NCBI RefSeq assembly: GCF_032583975.1
Contig: NZ_JAWHTF010000005.1
DNA length: 64,000 bases
Reading direction: 5' to 3' (one strand)
DNA from: Gilvirhabdus luticola
Lineage (GTDB): Bacteria > Bacteroidota > Bacteroidia > Flavobacteriales > Flavobacteriaceae
Shown piece after piece: positions 1 through 10,522 of the stretch; within the stretch, counting starts at the first letter, position 1, and every line of letters starts with the position of its first letter. A model generated the notes under the pieces. That model ran no database searches, was not told where the DNA came from, and saw only the letters and a program-made list of their open reading frames with translations. The position numbers and the translations under genes are program-made.

Positions 1-3000
1 ACATTCCCAATTACAACTCAAGGTACAACTGTGGTGACTTGGACCTTTGATGATGGAAATGGGAACTCTATAAATGTCAATCAAAATGTGATTATTGATG
101 ATACAACACCACCCAATGCTGTATGTCAAGATATTAATGTTGCTTTAGATCCTTCAACAGGTTTAGCAAGTATTACAGCAGCTCAAATTGACGACGGTTC
201 AAGTGATAACTGCGGAACAACAAACTTAAGTTTAGATATAGAAGATTTCGATTGTAATGATATTGGTACAAATACGGTAACTTTAACCGTTGATGATGGC
301 AATGGAAATTCTGTTTCTTGTACTGCGACGGTTACCGTGATCGATGCAAGTACTTCAGCCTCTGTTTCCATTCTTTCTAACCCAAGTGATCCAAGCAACT
401 TTTGTGATTCTGCTCCGGTAACTTTTACCGCTACACCTGGAGGAACATATGGTACTCCTTCATATCAATGGCAGATTAATGGTATTGACGAACCAGGTGA
501 AACCAATTCAACCTTTACTACTAGTACTTTGGCCAATGCAGATACGGTTACTGTAGTTATGACCTCTAATTTATTTGCGTGTGGTGTTGTTAGCAATTCT
601 ATAACCGTTACAGTCAATCCAACCGTTACTCCATCAGTTGCAATTCAATCTACGAATTCCGCAATATGTCCGGGAGAATCGGTTACGTTTTCAACAGTTG
701 GTGCATCTACCTTGAATATGGGACTAAATCCAACGTATGCTTGGTATCTGAATGAGACTCCTGGTGTAACGTTAGTAGGAACCAACCCAACATATACAAC
801 AACAACTTTGAATGCTGGTGATGAAGTATATTTAATCATGACTCCTTCGTCGGAGGTACAATGTCCTTCTCCAGCTAATGCTACAAGTAATACTATAACA
901 ATTACGGTAAATCCTTTACCATCCTTAAGTACTGTTGATGGTTCTGTTTGTGCAACGAGTCAAACAAGTATCGATTTAAATACTTTGGTGACCACAAATG
1001 GTACAACTGTCACTTTTCATACTACTCAAGCAAATGCTGACAATGACACTGGTGCAATTTCTGCAACTGTAAGTCCTGCTTCTGCAACCACATATTATGT
1101 GAGAAGTGAATTGGCTACAGGTTGTTATACAACCGATACTATTGATATTACTATTATTCCTTTACCTGCTGTGAATGCAGGAGATGATCAAGCTATTTGT
1201 GTTGGAAGTAGTATTGATTTAGCAACTATCACAAATGCTTCAGGAACTAATAGAACCTATCATACAAGTCAAGCTGATGCCGATAATGATTCAAATCCAC
1301 TGGCATCTTCAACCGTTAGCCCTGCTTCTACTACAACATACTATGTGAGAAGCGAGAATGGAACTACTGGTTGCTATGATACTGATTCAGTTGTTATTAC
1401 TGTAAACCCGCTACCCAACGTAAATGCCGGAAGTGATCAAACCATTTGCTTTGGCGATTCTGTGACACTTTCTGGAAGTGGAGCTTCAACATATTCTTGG
1501 GACAATGGTGTTTCCAATAATGTTCCTTTTTCACCATCAGTAACTACAACATACACTGTTACTGGTACCGACTCCAATGGCTGTCAAAATATAGATACTG
1601 TAACAATTACGGTAAATCCATTACCTACTTTAAGTACTATTGATGGTTCTGTTTGTGCAACCAGTCAAACAAGTATCGATTTAAATACTTTGGTGACCAC
1701 CAACGGTACAACTGTCACTTTTCATACTACTCAAGCAAATGCTGACAATGACACTGGTGCAATTTCTGCAACGGTAAGTCCTGCTTCGGCTACTACATAT
1801 TATGTGAGAAGTGAATTGGCTACGGGTTGTTTTACAACCAATTCTATTGATATTTCAATTGATACTTTACCTGCTGTGAATGCAGGAGATGATCAAGCTA
1901 TTTGTGTTGGAAGTAGTATTGATTTAGCAACTATCACAAATGCTTCAGGAACTAATAGAACCTATCATACAAGTCAAGCTGATGCTGATAATGATTCAAA
2001 TCCGTTGGCATCTTCAACTGTAAGCCCTGCTTCTACTACAACATACTATGTGAGAAGTGAAAATAGCACTACTGGTTGTTACAACACGGATTCAGTTGTT
2101 ATTACTGTAAATCCAGATGCAACTATAAGTTTAATAACAGGAAACAATAATCAAGATATTTGTGCTAATACTTCTAACTCCTTAACCAATATTCAATATC
2201 AAATTGGTGGTGGTGGAACTGGTGCAAATGTTAGTGGTTTACCTGCTGGTGTTTCTGGGTCATATAATTCAGGAACTGGTGTATATACTATAAGTGGTAT
2301 CGCAACGGTTGCTGCAGGAACATATAACTATACGGTTAATACAACAGGTTGTGGTGGTACAAGTTTAGGTGGAACTATTGAAGTTTATGATAGCATGCCT
2401 GCTGCCGTTGGCGTAATAACAGGAAATTCTGGAATTTGTCCTCCAACACCAGAATCTTATTTTATAGCACCTGTAGTTGGTGCCGTAAGCTACAATTGGA
2501 CAGTTCCATCTGGATATACTATTAGTTCTGGACAAGGTACCACAAATATTACAGTTAATGTATCTAATACTGCTATAGACGGTGACATTACCGTTACCGC
2601 GGTTAATCCTTGTGGTTCTACTTCAAATTTTTTAGCTTTAACGGTAGCAGACTTTGCATATGTAAATGCCGGACCTGATCAATATATTTGTGCTTCCTCT
2701 ACTCAAATTACCTTGCAAGGTGCTATAGATGGAGCAATTACAAAAGCTCGACATTTTGGATGGACTGATAGTCCTAGTGGTGGGACATTTCCGGGAGGAA
2801 GTGTAAACAATCAATTAACAGGTAATTATACACTTCCAAGCGGATTAAATCCTGGTGACACGGTAATTTTAACTATTACGGGTCGAAATATTTCTGGAAC
2901 ATGTGCAAATAATCCAGTGACGGATACTATGACCATATATATTGTTGATGATGCCGTAACCATTTCTGGTGGTACTACCATTTGTGAAGGATCTAATACA

Positions 3001-6000
3001 AACATTCAGTTTAGTGGTCAACCAAATACAACGGTTACATACAATGTTAATGGTGGCGCCTCTCAAACTATTGCTTTAGATGGTTCTGGAAATGCAACTT
3101 TAAATACTGGAGCGTTATCAACTACTTCTACATATAATTTAGTCTCTGTTGCCTATACTAGTAACTTATCTTGTACTCAATCCATTTCTGGTTCAACTAC
3201 TGTTACTGTCAACCCAAACACAATAATTAGTGATCCAGCTAATAAAGATCAAACTATTTGCTTTAATACAGCTATTTCACCAATTGTGTTCAGCATCACT
3301 AATGGGACAGGTGCATCAATTACTTCAGGCTCTTTACCTGCAGGAGTATCTGGGGTTTATAGTGCAGGTAATTTTACTATAAGTGGCACGCCTACAGTTA
3401 CTGGCACATTTAATTATACCGTAACGGCTACAGGAACTTGTGCTCCTGATTCAGAATCAGGCACCATAACAATTAACCCTGAAGCTACAGTAAATGCTGG
3501 CTCTGACCAAACTATCTGTTCTACAGATAGTGCGACTATGGCAGCCACTATTGGTGGTGGTGCATCTTCTGGAACTTGGTCTTCCAGTGGTACTGGTTCT
3601 TTTAATAACAATTCAACAACTGCTGTTTATTCACCGAGTGGAGCCGACATCTCTGCTGGTTCCATTGTGCTTACTTATACAACAAACGATCCTGCCGGTC
3701 CGTGTACTGCTGTGAACGACAGTATGACTTTAACAATTAACCCTGAAGCTACAGTAAATGCTGGCTCTGACCAAACTATCTGTTCTACTGATACTGCAAC
3801 TATGGCTGCCGCCATTGGTGGTGGTGCATCTTCTGGAACTTGGTCTACAAGTGGTGGTGGTTCATTTAATAACAATTCAACGTCTGCTGTTTATTCACCT
3901 AGCCCTGCTGATATCTCTGCGGGATCTGTTGTGCTAACATATACAACAAACGATCCTGCCGGTCCGTGTACGGCTGTGAACGACAGTATGACTTTAACGA
4001 TCGATCCAGAAGCCACCGTTGATGCTGGAGTCAACCAAACCATTTGCTCCAACAACACTGCAACCATGGCTGCTACAATTGGTGGTGGTGCATCTTCTGG
4101 AACTTGGTCCACAAGCGGTACTGGCTCATTCAATAACAATTCAACGACTGCTGTTTATTCACCTAGTCCTGTAGACATCTCTGCTGGATCTGTTGTACTT
4201 ACTTATACAACCAACGATCCTGCTGGGCCTTGTACCTCTGTGGATGACTCGATGACTTTAACGATCAACCCTGAAGCCACTGTGGATGCTGGAGCCAACC
4301 AAACCATTTGCTCCAACACTACTGCAACTATGGCTGCCGATATTAATGGTGGTGCTTCCTCTGCTACGTGGTCAACAAGTGGTACTGGTACATTTAATAA
4401 CAATTCAACAACTGCTGTTTATTCGCCGAGTCCTGCTGATATCTCTGCTGGATCTGTTGTACTTACTTACACAACAAACGATCCTGCTGGTCCGTGTACG
4501 GCTGTGAACGACAGTATGACTTTAACAATTAAAGATCAGGTAGTAATAACAACACAACCTTCCAATGTTGGTGTCTGTGTTACTGAACCTGCAAGTTTTT
4601 CAGTAGTAGCAGTGGGAGATGATCTCACGTATCAATGGTACAAATCTCCTGGTGGAGCGGTAAGCAATTCAGCAAATATTTCTGGAGCTACTACTAATGT
4701 TTTGAGCTTTAATATGGTTAATTTAAGTGATGCTGGAACTTATTATGTAATTGTAAGTGGCGATAGCTCTTGCTCAAGTGTTCAATCTGCTAATGTCACA
4801 CTTAATATAAATCAAGTTATCAATATTACTGATCAGCCTGATTCGGCAACGCTTTGTGAAGGAAGTAATGTTACATTTACCGTTGCGGCCACTGGATCGA
4901 TTGCGAATTACCAATGGCGTAAAAATGGTGTCAACATTGGTGGAGCTTCGGGACCTGCTTACACAAGTTACACTATTAATGGTATTACTTTAGCAGATGC
5001 TGGAAATTATGATGTTGTCATTTCAAGTCCTGGAGGAACCTGTTCAAATGCATATTCGGGAATAGCAACATTATCTGTTGATCAGATAACTACTGCTGAA
5101 GCAGGTGGTCCTGACTTTGTTTGCCAATCTTCAACTCCTAGCTCTATCACTCTTTCAGGAGCAAGTGTAGGTGGAGGTGCAACGACTGGTGCTTGGTCAA
5201 TTACCTCTGGTAGAGGTACTTTGAGCAGTTTGGCTCAAACAGCAAATCCTGAAAATGTAACCTATACACCAGCCAATAATTTTACCGGTGTGGTTACTTT
5301 AACATTAACTACCAATGCACCTGGTACTTGTCCAGCAAATAGTGATACAAGAACTATAAATGTTGAATTAGCTCCTACGGTTGAAGCAGGTGGCCCAGAT
5401 GATATTTGCCAGTCTGCAACACCAGGTTCAATTGCATTATCTGGTGCAAGTGTTGGAGGAAGTGCAACAACAGGAGCTTGGTCTATTACTTCTGGTGGTG
5501 GAACTTTAAGCAGTACAGCACAAACGGCTAATCCACAAAATGTTACTTATACACCAGCTGTTAATTTTTCAGGGATCGTAACTTTAACATTAACAACCAA
5601 TGATCCTGCAAATTCATGTTCTGCTATATCAGATACTAGAACAATTAATGTAAGTAATGAAGCTACAGTTGATGCAGGAACAGATCAAACTATATGTGAA
5701 ACAGGAACGGCTGTTATGGCTGCTACTATTGGTGGTGGTGCATCTTCTGGTACTTGGTCGACAAGTGGTACTGGTTCATTTAATAACAATTCAACGACTG
5801 CCATATATACACCTAGTGCAGCCGATGCGATAGCAGGTACTGTAATATTAACGTATACAACTAATGACCCTATTGGTCCTTGCCCTGCTGTATCTGATGA
5901 CGTAGAAATTACAATAATTCCTGATTTGGGTGATGCGCTTTTAGATGGTTTTGCATGGGATCAAAATATTCCTCGACAAATGGGTCCAATAAGCAGCGAG

Positions 6001-9000
6001 ATCATTGCTTGTCACCAAGGAGATGGAACATTGACATTACATATTGACTCTGCCTATATTCCGTTCATTCAAGGATGGGAATATAATACAGGATCTGGTT
6101 TTACAGCAGCTCCTAGTGATGGCGACCCTGACAGTAATATTCTAACTTATGACTTTACAGGTCTTATCGGATTGACAAGCTATCGCGTTGTCTTTTCAAC
6201 TGGTGGTACTTGTGGCAACGCAGGTTATTCATCTGTAGCCTATGTAAGCGTAATTCCTCCTGATTTAGAACCAGAACCAGTTACTGCCAACCCAACAGAA
6301 TTCTGTTATGGCGACACCTCAAGCATGTCTGCATCAACTAGTTATGGAGTAGAACAACTTAATCAAGAAGGTGGGTTTGACCAAGGGCAATTAAACACTA
6401 CTGATCCTAATGGCTGGTTGGTAGATGGTGAATTAGGTAAATTATCCGCTTCTGCGAATAGCGAAAATCCAAACAATTGGTCAGTGACAAATGATGGAAA
6501 AACTTTTAACGGCATACTATACGATAATGATGACCCAGGACCTCCGTCAACCAACGAAGGTAAATTTGGAATTGCGAACGGATATTATAATGTTACAGGC
6601 GTTGGTGGTCATCCTGTAATATATAATTCAGATGGAGATAGAATAACGACATTAGAAACTCCTATCTTTAGTTTAATGGATTTGCAAAATGCTACTCTAG
6701 ATTTTAGAGAAGCCTATAATATAACAGGACCACAGGCCGCTTGTTACACAGATGAAACAATGACTACTACAGAACCTGCACCAGCGGCTGAAATCATCAT
6801 AGAAATTTCATTAGATGGTGGTGTCACTTACACTGAATTTTTAAGACCGACTATTACAGGTCCAGCAGATTCAGGTGCAGGTAGTTATACAGATTTCAAT
6901 GATGTTTCTCTGGATTTAAGCGATTACTTTGGGCAAACAAATTTAAGAATACGGTTCACTTTAGTAAGAAACTGTACCAGTACATGGGCCATAGATGGAA
7001 TTACTTTACCAGGTAGTGGTGGTGGCAGCACAGTAATTTGGACGGACCAATGGAGCTCTGTTGTATCTACTAGCAACACTTTTGCATATCAACCTATCAC
7101 TCCAGGGTATCAAATATATACGGTTACCACTTTAATAAATGGTTGTGCTGGAGGTTCTGAAGATGTGCCTCTTACAGTAGATTATGCTTATGCAGGTGTA
7201 GATCAAACGGTATCTGGTGGCTGTGGTGCTCCTGCTCAACTTCATGCTTATGATAATACTAAAAAAGCGCGATTGAACGCACAAGAATTACAGACAAGTG
7301 GCAATTGGACGCCAGGTTTGTATACTGTTCCAACTAGTGACGCATTTGATTACGCTGGAACTGGTGCGACTGGAGAATGGAGTATTACTTCTGGTCCTGC
7401 GGTCGCAGGTATTCCAGATTGGACGTTAGAAGATCCTGCAAATTATTTCTTCCCTAGTATCTATGATCCTAGAGCAGAATTTGGTGGGCCTAGCGGGCAA
7501 TATGAATTGACTTGGACGGTTCATGGTATTGGTGGAGATTGTTCCGATAGTGTTATCATTAACTTATCAAGTTGTGCAACATTAGACTTTGATGGTATAG
7601 ACGATAACGTCACCTTTAGAAATGATTTTGATTTAGATGCAGGCCCTTTTAGTATAGAGATTTGGGTAAAACCAGATCCTACAACTAATTCTGGTGGACC
7701 AAACGATGCATTTCAAACTATACTTTCTAAAAGAGATGCTTCCACTTATGTTGATGGTTATGATTTAAGTTTGGTAGGAAATAAAATTTACTTTAATTGG
7801 AATAGCGGTTTATCATTTACACATACAAATACTATTAGTACCAATAGATGGTATCACGTTGCTGTGACTTATGATGGCACAACCAACTACAAAATGTATA
7901 TTGATGGTATTGAACTTGGTTCAGCATCTGGGCCTCCTCCAATAGCGAATAATTTTGAATGCATTATGGGCGCCATGGATCAATCAGCCGGAGGCGGCAA
8001 TCCTACTCCTTTATACTATTATTCCGGTTGGTTGGATGAATTAAGAATTTGGAATGTCGAGCTATCTGTAAATCAAATTCGTCATATGATGAATCAAGAA
8101 ATAATAGATAATGGTGGAAATGTACAAGGTGCTGTAATTCCTATTGATATTCCTGGTCCTCCAGCAGCATTAACTTGGGCTAACCTTGATGGTTACTATC
8201 GAATGAATCAGGGTACAGATGTTGCCAATGGTTATTTATTAGCAAATGCAGGCACTCGTGATGGTCAAATGCGAAATATTACGACATGGCAATTAGAAAA
8301 TTCACCATTACCTTATGAAACGGATAATACCGGAAACTGGTACGACACCGCTTCTGATGCTACATCTCCTTGGTTATGGGGTCACACTGTTTGGGATTAT
8401 CCTAACGCTATTGGAATTGATGGCACGACCCGAATTGATTGGAATATAGTAAGAACATATCACGATGTGGAATCTGATCTCACTTCTACTAGTCCAAGAG
8501 ATATAACTGTATTAGGCTTACTAGTTGAACCAAATAGTGAATTAACAATTACTGCTCAAGGCACTCAAGATGAAACTAATACAGGTCATGGTCTATGGGT
8601 AACTCATTATCTAGATCTTGATGGATCAATAGATTTAATTGGTGAATCTCAACTAGTTCAAAAACGTTATTTTGCTAATCAAGTCAATGAAAGTTTACTT
8701 GAAGTAGATAGTGAAGGCTTTTTAGAAAGAGATCAACAAGGAACAGTTAACTTTTATAACTATAACTATTGGGCATCTCCAGTAAGTGGATGGCCTAATA
8801 CTTCAGCAAACAATGCTGACTATAGTATATTGAGTGTACTTCGGGATGGATCGGATTCAAATAACCCATTACCAATAACTCCTATCACGGGGTCAGTGAA
8901 TGGAGATATTTTAGAATTAAGTACATATAGTCTTGGTGGAGATGGAATAACACCAATTGGATTGAATGATTATTGGCAGTTTTACTATATTAATCAACCT

Positions 9001-10347
9001 ATTGGCGATTATTATAGCTGGGTTTCAGTTGGGCTCAATGGAATGATACCAGTTGGCAATGGCTACACTATGAAAGGTAGCGGTGTAGGCCAAACCATTG
9101 GAACTCCTCTTTTAGGTACCCAAAACTATGTGTTTATAGGAAAACCGCATAATAATACGATAGATACTCAAGTTGGTCCTAACAGAGCTGCAGTTATTGG
9201 TAATCCTTACCCTTCAGCTATAGATTCTCGTGAATTTATCCTAGACAATATACCTGGTGGAAATCCAGGGTCTACAGGAAGTACTACAGGAACAATATAT
9301 TTCTGGGAACATTATACATTAAATAAGACACACATCACTGAACTTTATGAAGGTGGTTATGCTATTCTTAATTTATCTGGAGGGACACCTGCTACTTCAC
9401 ATCCTATTATTAGTCAGCAAGGAGCTCCAACCAAAACACCAGAGTATCATATTCCAGTTGGCCAAGGTTTCTTTGTAAATGGTGCAAGTTCACAAAACTC
9501 CACCAATGTCAGATTCAAAAATAGTCAAAGGATTTTTGTGAGAGAAGGTTCAGTCGCTGGTCAAGAAGGTTCAATTTTTGTTCGCGGCACTAATACAAAA
9601 GGTGCTTCGGCTCCTCCTCCGCCAGTTGGTTCTGAAGAAGATAAGATAAAACGTGTAAGGCTTAACTTTAAAGCTCCAGATGGTTTTGGAAGACCTTTGT
9701 TATTAGCATTTGTGCCTGACAACAAAGCCACGGATGGTTTTGATTATGGTTATGATGCTCCAAACACAGATGACTTCCCTGATGATATGTCCTTCTTGAT
9801 GGAAGAAGATCCTTATGTCATACAGGGTGTTGGAGATTTTGATGAAACTAAATTGTTCCCATTAGGACTATATTTGGCCAATTCTGGTAAAATAGAAGTT
9901 TCGTTAACCGATCTTGAAAATTTTGATAACAACGTTAAAGTTTACATTTATGATTCATATTTAGGTACGTATACCAAAATAAACATTAAGGATTATGAAA
10001 TAACTTTAGATGCTGCTGATTATCTTGATAGATTCTATTTAGCATTTGCTAATAAAAACTCCTTGAGTATAGAGGATGAAGAAATACTCAAAGTAAATCA
10101 GGTTATTGTAAATTATTTAAATGAAACTCAAGAAATATATATAAAATCACCTAATGACATTGAAGTAAGACAGGTGTATCTTATCAATATTGTTGGTCAG
10201 ACTGTTGGTTCGTGGAATATTACTAACACACCAATGTCTCAAGAATTTACAATACCTGTTAAAAATGTCGCTGATGGAAACTACATTATTAAAGTAGAGA
10301 GTACCGCAAGCGAGAGTACTAATAAAAAAGTGATTATTAAGCACTAA
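1..10347 (+). CDS. Giant T9SS-secreted adhesin with Ig/PKD-like repeats, LamG and type A sorting domain (5' end outside window)
   Basis: The frame is open from base 1, so the start codon and signal peptide lie upstream; at least 3448 codons are visible. It begins in a HYR-like module (about 1-345), followed by many Ig/PKD-like modules of the form NAGxDQTIC...TxTVNP to about 5930. A MAM/jelly-roll-like domain lies near 6330-7010 and a LamG/concanavalin-like domain at about 7567-8100 (key strings LDFDGIDD, WYHVAVTYDG, LDELRIWN). A region shared with the giant at 17802 spans about 8520-9540. The end (about 9640-10344) is a conserved module plus a T9SS type A sorting domain finishing KKVIIKH. By family it should be exported by the Por secretin and anchored to the outer surface, probably for adhesion. 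Ligand unknown. A strong terminator follows directly. Confidence 0.9.
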   Translation, partial: TFPITTQGTTVVTWTFDDGNGNSINVNQNVIIDDTTPPNAVCQDINVALDPSTGLASITAAQIDDGSSDNCGTTNLSLDIEDFDCNDIGTNTVTLTVDDGNGNSVSCTATVTVIDASTSASVSILSNPSDPSNFCDSAPVTFTATPGGTYGTPSYQWQINGIDEPGETNSTFTTSTLANADTVTVVMTSNLFACGVVSNSITVTVNPTVTPSVAIQSTNSAICPGESVTFSTVGASTLNMGLNPTYAWYLNETPGVTLVGTNPTYTTTTLNAGDEVYLIMTPSSEVQCPSPANATSNTITITVNPLPSLSTVDGSVCATSQTSIDLNTLVTTNGTTVTFHTTQANADNDTGAISATVSPASATTYYVRSELATGCYTTDTIDITIIPLPAVNAGDDQAICVGSSIDLATITNASGTNRTYHTSQADADNDSNPLASSTVSPASTTTYYVRSENGTTGCYDTDSVVITVNPLPNVNAGSDQTICFGDSVTLSGSGASTYSWDNGVSNNVPFSPSVTTTYTVTGTDSNGCQNIDTVTITVNPLPTLSTIDGSVCATSQTSIDLNTLVTTNGTTVTFHTTQANADNDTGAISATVSPASATTYYVRSELATGCFTTNSIDISIDTLPAVNAGDDQAICVGSSIDLATITNASGTNRTYHTSQADADNDSNPLASSTVSPASTTTYYVRSENSTTGCYNTDSVVITVNPDATISLITGNNNQDICANTSNSLTNIQYQIGGGGTGANVSGLPAGVSGSYNSGTGVYTISGIATVAAGTYNYTVNTTGCGGTSLGGTIEVYDSMPAAVGVITGNSGICPPTPESYFIAPVVGAVSYNWTVPSGYTISSGQGTTNITVNVSNTAIDGDITVTAVNPCGSTSNFLALTVADFAYVNAGPDQYICASSTQITLQGAIDGAITKARHFGWTDSPSGGTFPGGSVNNQLTGNYTLPSGLNPGDTVILTITGRNISGTCANNPVTDTMTIYIVDDAVTISGGTTICEGSNTNIQFSGQPNTTVTYNVNGGASQTIALDGSGNATLNTGALSTTSTYNLVSVAYTSNLSCTQSISGSTTVTVNPNTIISDPANKDQTICFNTAISPIVFSITNGTGASITSGSLPAGVSGVYSAGNFTISGTPTVTGTFNYTVTATGTCAPDSESGTITINPEATVNAGSDQTICSTDSATMAATIGGGASSGTWSSSGTGSFNNNSTTAVYSPSGADISAGSIVLTYTTNDPAGPCTAVNDSMTLTINPEATVNAGSDQTICSTDTATMAAAIGGGASSGTWSTSGGGSFNNNSTSAVYSPSPADISAGSVVLTYTTNDPAGPCTAVNDSMTLTIDPEATVDAGVNQTICSNNTATMAATIGGGASSGTWSTSGTGSFNNNSTTAVYSPSPVDISAGSVVLTYTTNDPAGPCTSVDDSMTLTINPEATVDAGANQTICSNTTATMAADINGGASSATWSTSGTGTFNNNSTTAVYSPSPADISAGSVVLTYTTNDPAGPCTAVNDSMTLTIKDQVVITTQPSNVGVCVTEPASFSVVAVGDDLTYQWYKSPGGAVSNSANISGATTNVLSFNMVNLSDAGTYYVIVSGDSSCSSVQSANVTLNINQVINITDQPDSATLCEGSNVTFTVAATGSIANYQWRKNGVNIGGASGPAYTSYTINGITLADAGNYDVVISSPGGTCSNAYSGIATLSVDQITTAEAGGPDFVCQSSTPSSITLSGASVGGGATTGAWSITSGRGTLSSLAQTANPENVTYTPANNFTGVVTLTLTTNAPGTCPANSDTRTINVELAPTVEAGGPDDICQSATPGSIALSGASVGGSATTGAWSITSGGGTLSSTAQTANPQNVTYTPAVNFSGIVTLTLTTNDPANSCSAISDTRTINVSNEATVDAGTDQTICETGTAVMAATIGGGASSGTWSTSGTGSFNNNSTTAIYTPSAADAIAGTVILTYTTNDPIGPCPAVSDDVEITIIPDLGDALLDGFAWDQNIPRQMGPISSEIIACHQGDGTLTLHIDSAYIPFIQGWEYNTGSGFTAAPSDGDPDSNILTYDFTGLIGLTSYRVVFSTGGTCGNAGYSSVAYVSVIPPDLEPEPVTANPTEFCYGDTSSMSASTSYGVEQLNQEGGFDQGQLNTTDPNGWLVDGELGKLSASANSENPNNWSVTNDGKTFNGILYDNDDPGPPSTNEGKFGIANGYYNVTGVGGHPVIYNSDGDRITTLETPIFSLMDLQNATLDFREAYNITGPQAACYTDETMTTTEPAPAAEIIIEISLDGGVTYTEFLRPTITGPADSGAGSYTDFNDVSLDLSDYFGQTNLRIRFTLVRNCTSTWAIDGITLPGSGGGSTVIWTDQWSSVVSTSNTFAYQPITPGYQIYTVTTLINGCAGGSEDVPLTVDYAYAGVDQTVSGGCGAPAQLHAYDNTKKARLNAQELQTSGNWTPGLYTVPTSDAFDYAGTGATGEWSITSGPAVAGIPDWTLEDPANYFFPSIYDPRAEFGGPSGQYELTWTVHGIGGDCSDSVIINLSSCATLDFDGIDDNVTFRNDFDLDAGPFSIEIWVKPDPTTNSGGPNDAFQTILSKRDASTYVDGYDLSLVGNKIYFNWNSGLSFTHTNTISTNRWYHVAVTYDGTTNYKMYIDGIELGSASGPPPIANNFECIMGAMDQSAGGGNPTPLYYYSGWLDELRIWNVELSVNQIRHMMNQEIIDNGGNVQGAVIPIDIPGPPAALTWANLDGYYRMNQGTDVANGYLLANAGTRDGQMRNITTWQLENSPLPYETDNTGNWYDTASDATSPWLWGHTVWDYPNAIGIDGTTRIDWNIVRTYHDVESDLTSTSPRDITVLGLLVEPNSELTITAQGTQDETNTGHGLWVTHYLDLDGSIDLIGESQLVQKRYFANQVNESLLEVDSEGFLERDQQGTVNFYNYNYWASPVSGWPNTSANNADYSILSVLRDGSDSNNPLPITPITGSVNGDILELSTYSLGGDGITPIGLNDYWQFYYINQPIGDYYSWVSVGLNGMIPVGNGYTMKGSGVGQTIGTPLLGTQNYVFIGKPHNNTIDTQVGPNRAAVIGNPYPSAIDSREFILDNIPGGNPGSTGSTTGTIYFWEHYTLNKTHITELYEGGYAILNLSGGTPATSHPIISQQGAPTKTPEYHIPVGQGFFVNGASSQNSTNVRFKNSQRIFVREGSVAGQEGSIFVRGTNTKGASAPPPPVGSEEDKIKRVRLNFKAPDGFGRPLLLAFVPDNKATDGFDYGYDAPNTDDFPDDMSFLMEEDPYVIQGVGDFDETKLFPLGLYLANSGKIEVSLTDLENFDNNVKVYIYDSYLGTYTKINIKDYEITLDAADYLDRFYLAFANKNSLSIEDEEILKVNQVIVNYLNETQEIYIKSPNDIEVRQVYLINIVGQTVGSWNITNTPMSQEFTIPVKNVADGNYIIKVESTASESTNKKVIIKH
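901..1409 (+). repeat. Long direct repeat, copy 1 (pair with 1606-2114)
   Basis: This 509-bp block encodes two Ig-like modules (beginning near SVCATSQTSIDL and AICVGSSIDLAT). It recurs almost unchanged exactly 705 bp downstream. One unrelated Ig module (about 1410-1605) sits between the copies. Confidence 0.85.
1606..2114 (+). repeat. Long direct repeat, copy 2 (pair with 901-1409)
   Basis: Second copy of the two-module block. Differences from copy 1 are scattered single bases, mostly silent or conservative (for example GCYTTD to GCFTTN), so the duplication looks recent or is kept alike by gene conversion. Confidence 0.85.
3481..4536 (+). repeat. Four tandem 264-bp repeats inside the giant adhesin
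   Basis: Units start at 3481, 3745, 4009 and 4273. Each encodes an 88-residue Ig-like module that opens EATV(N/D)AG and contains TATMAA, GGGASSGTWS, SFNNNSTTAVYSPS and LTYTTNDPAGPC. A fifth, diverged unit lies apart at 5659-5922. The units stay in register, so changes in copy number would leave the reading frame intact. Confidence 0.95.
5659..5922 (+). repeat. Separate, diverged fifth unit of the 264-bp repeat
   Basis: Same 88-codon module as 3481-4536 (GGGASSGTWSTSGTGSFNNN is kept) but more diverged at its ends (AVMAATIGG, IYTPSAADAIAG). It is separated from the tandem array by four other Ig-like modules. Confidence 0.85.
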
Positions 10348-10367
10348 TCATTTTTACAGAATACTTA

Positions 10368-10399
10368 TAAAAAAAGTGGCTAAAAAAGCCACTTTTTTT
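10368..10399 (+). terminator. Intrinsic terminator of the giant adhesin gene
   Basis: Inverted repeat AAAAAAGTGGCT / AGCCACTTTTTT with a short A-rich loop and a T run, 20 bases after the stop codon. Its stem core AAGTGGCT is the same as in the terminator of the next gene. Confidence 0.9.
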
Positions 10400-10421
10400 A
10401 TTTTCAATCTTTTAAATTATA

Positions 10422-10454
10422 TGCATTTCATCGAATAATCCTGCATTTAATAGA
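10422..10454 (+). promoter_or_regulatory. Paired direct-repeat operator upstream of the small secreted protein gene
   Basis: TGCATTTCATCGA at 10422 and TGCATTTAATAGA at 10442, starts 20 bp apart. The same pair with the same spacing occurs at 15142-15174 and 17694-17726. A -7-like box TATATTAG (one mismatch to TAnnTTTG) is at 10474-10481, 32 bp after the second half-site starts. Confidence 0.65.
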
Positions 10455-10522
10455 TTTTTACCTGTAAAAAACTTATATTAGCTAACGTTAAATAATTAAT
10501 TGTCAACACAAAACCCAAATCT

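Noticed and set aside
3414..4403. Several open frames of 65-82 codons on the minus strand within the giant adhesin
   Set aside because: They recur with the 264-bp repeat and are antisense shadows of the repeated coding sequence.
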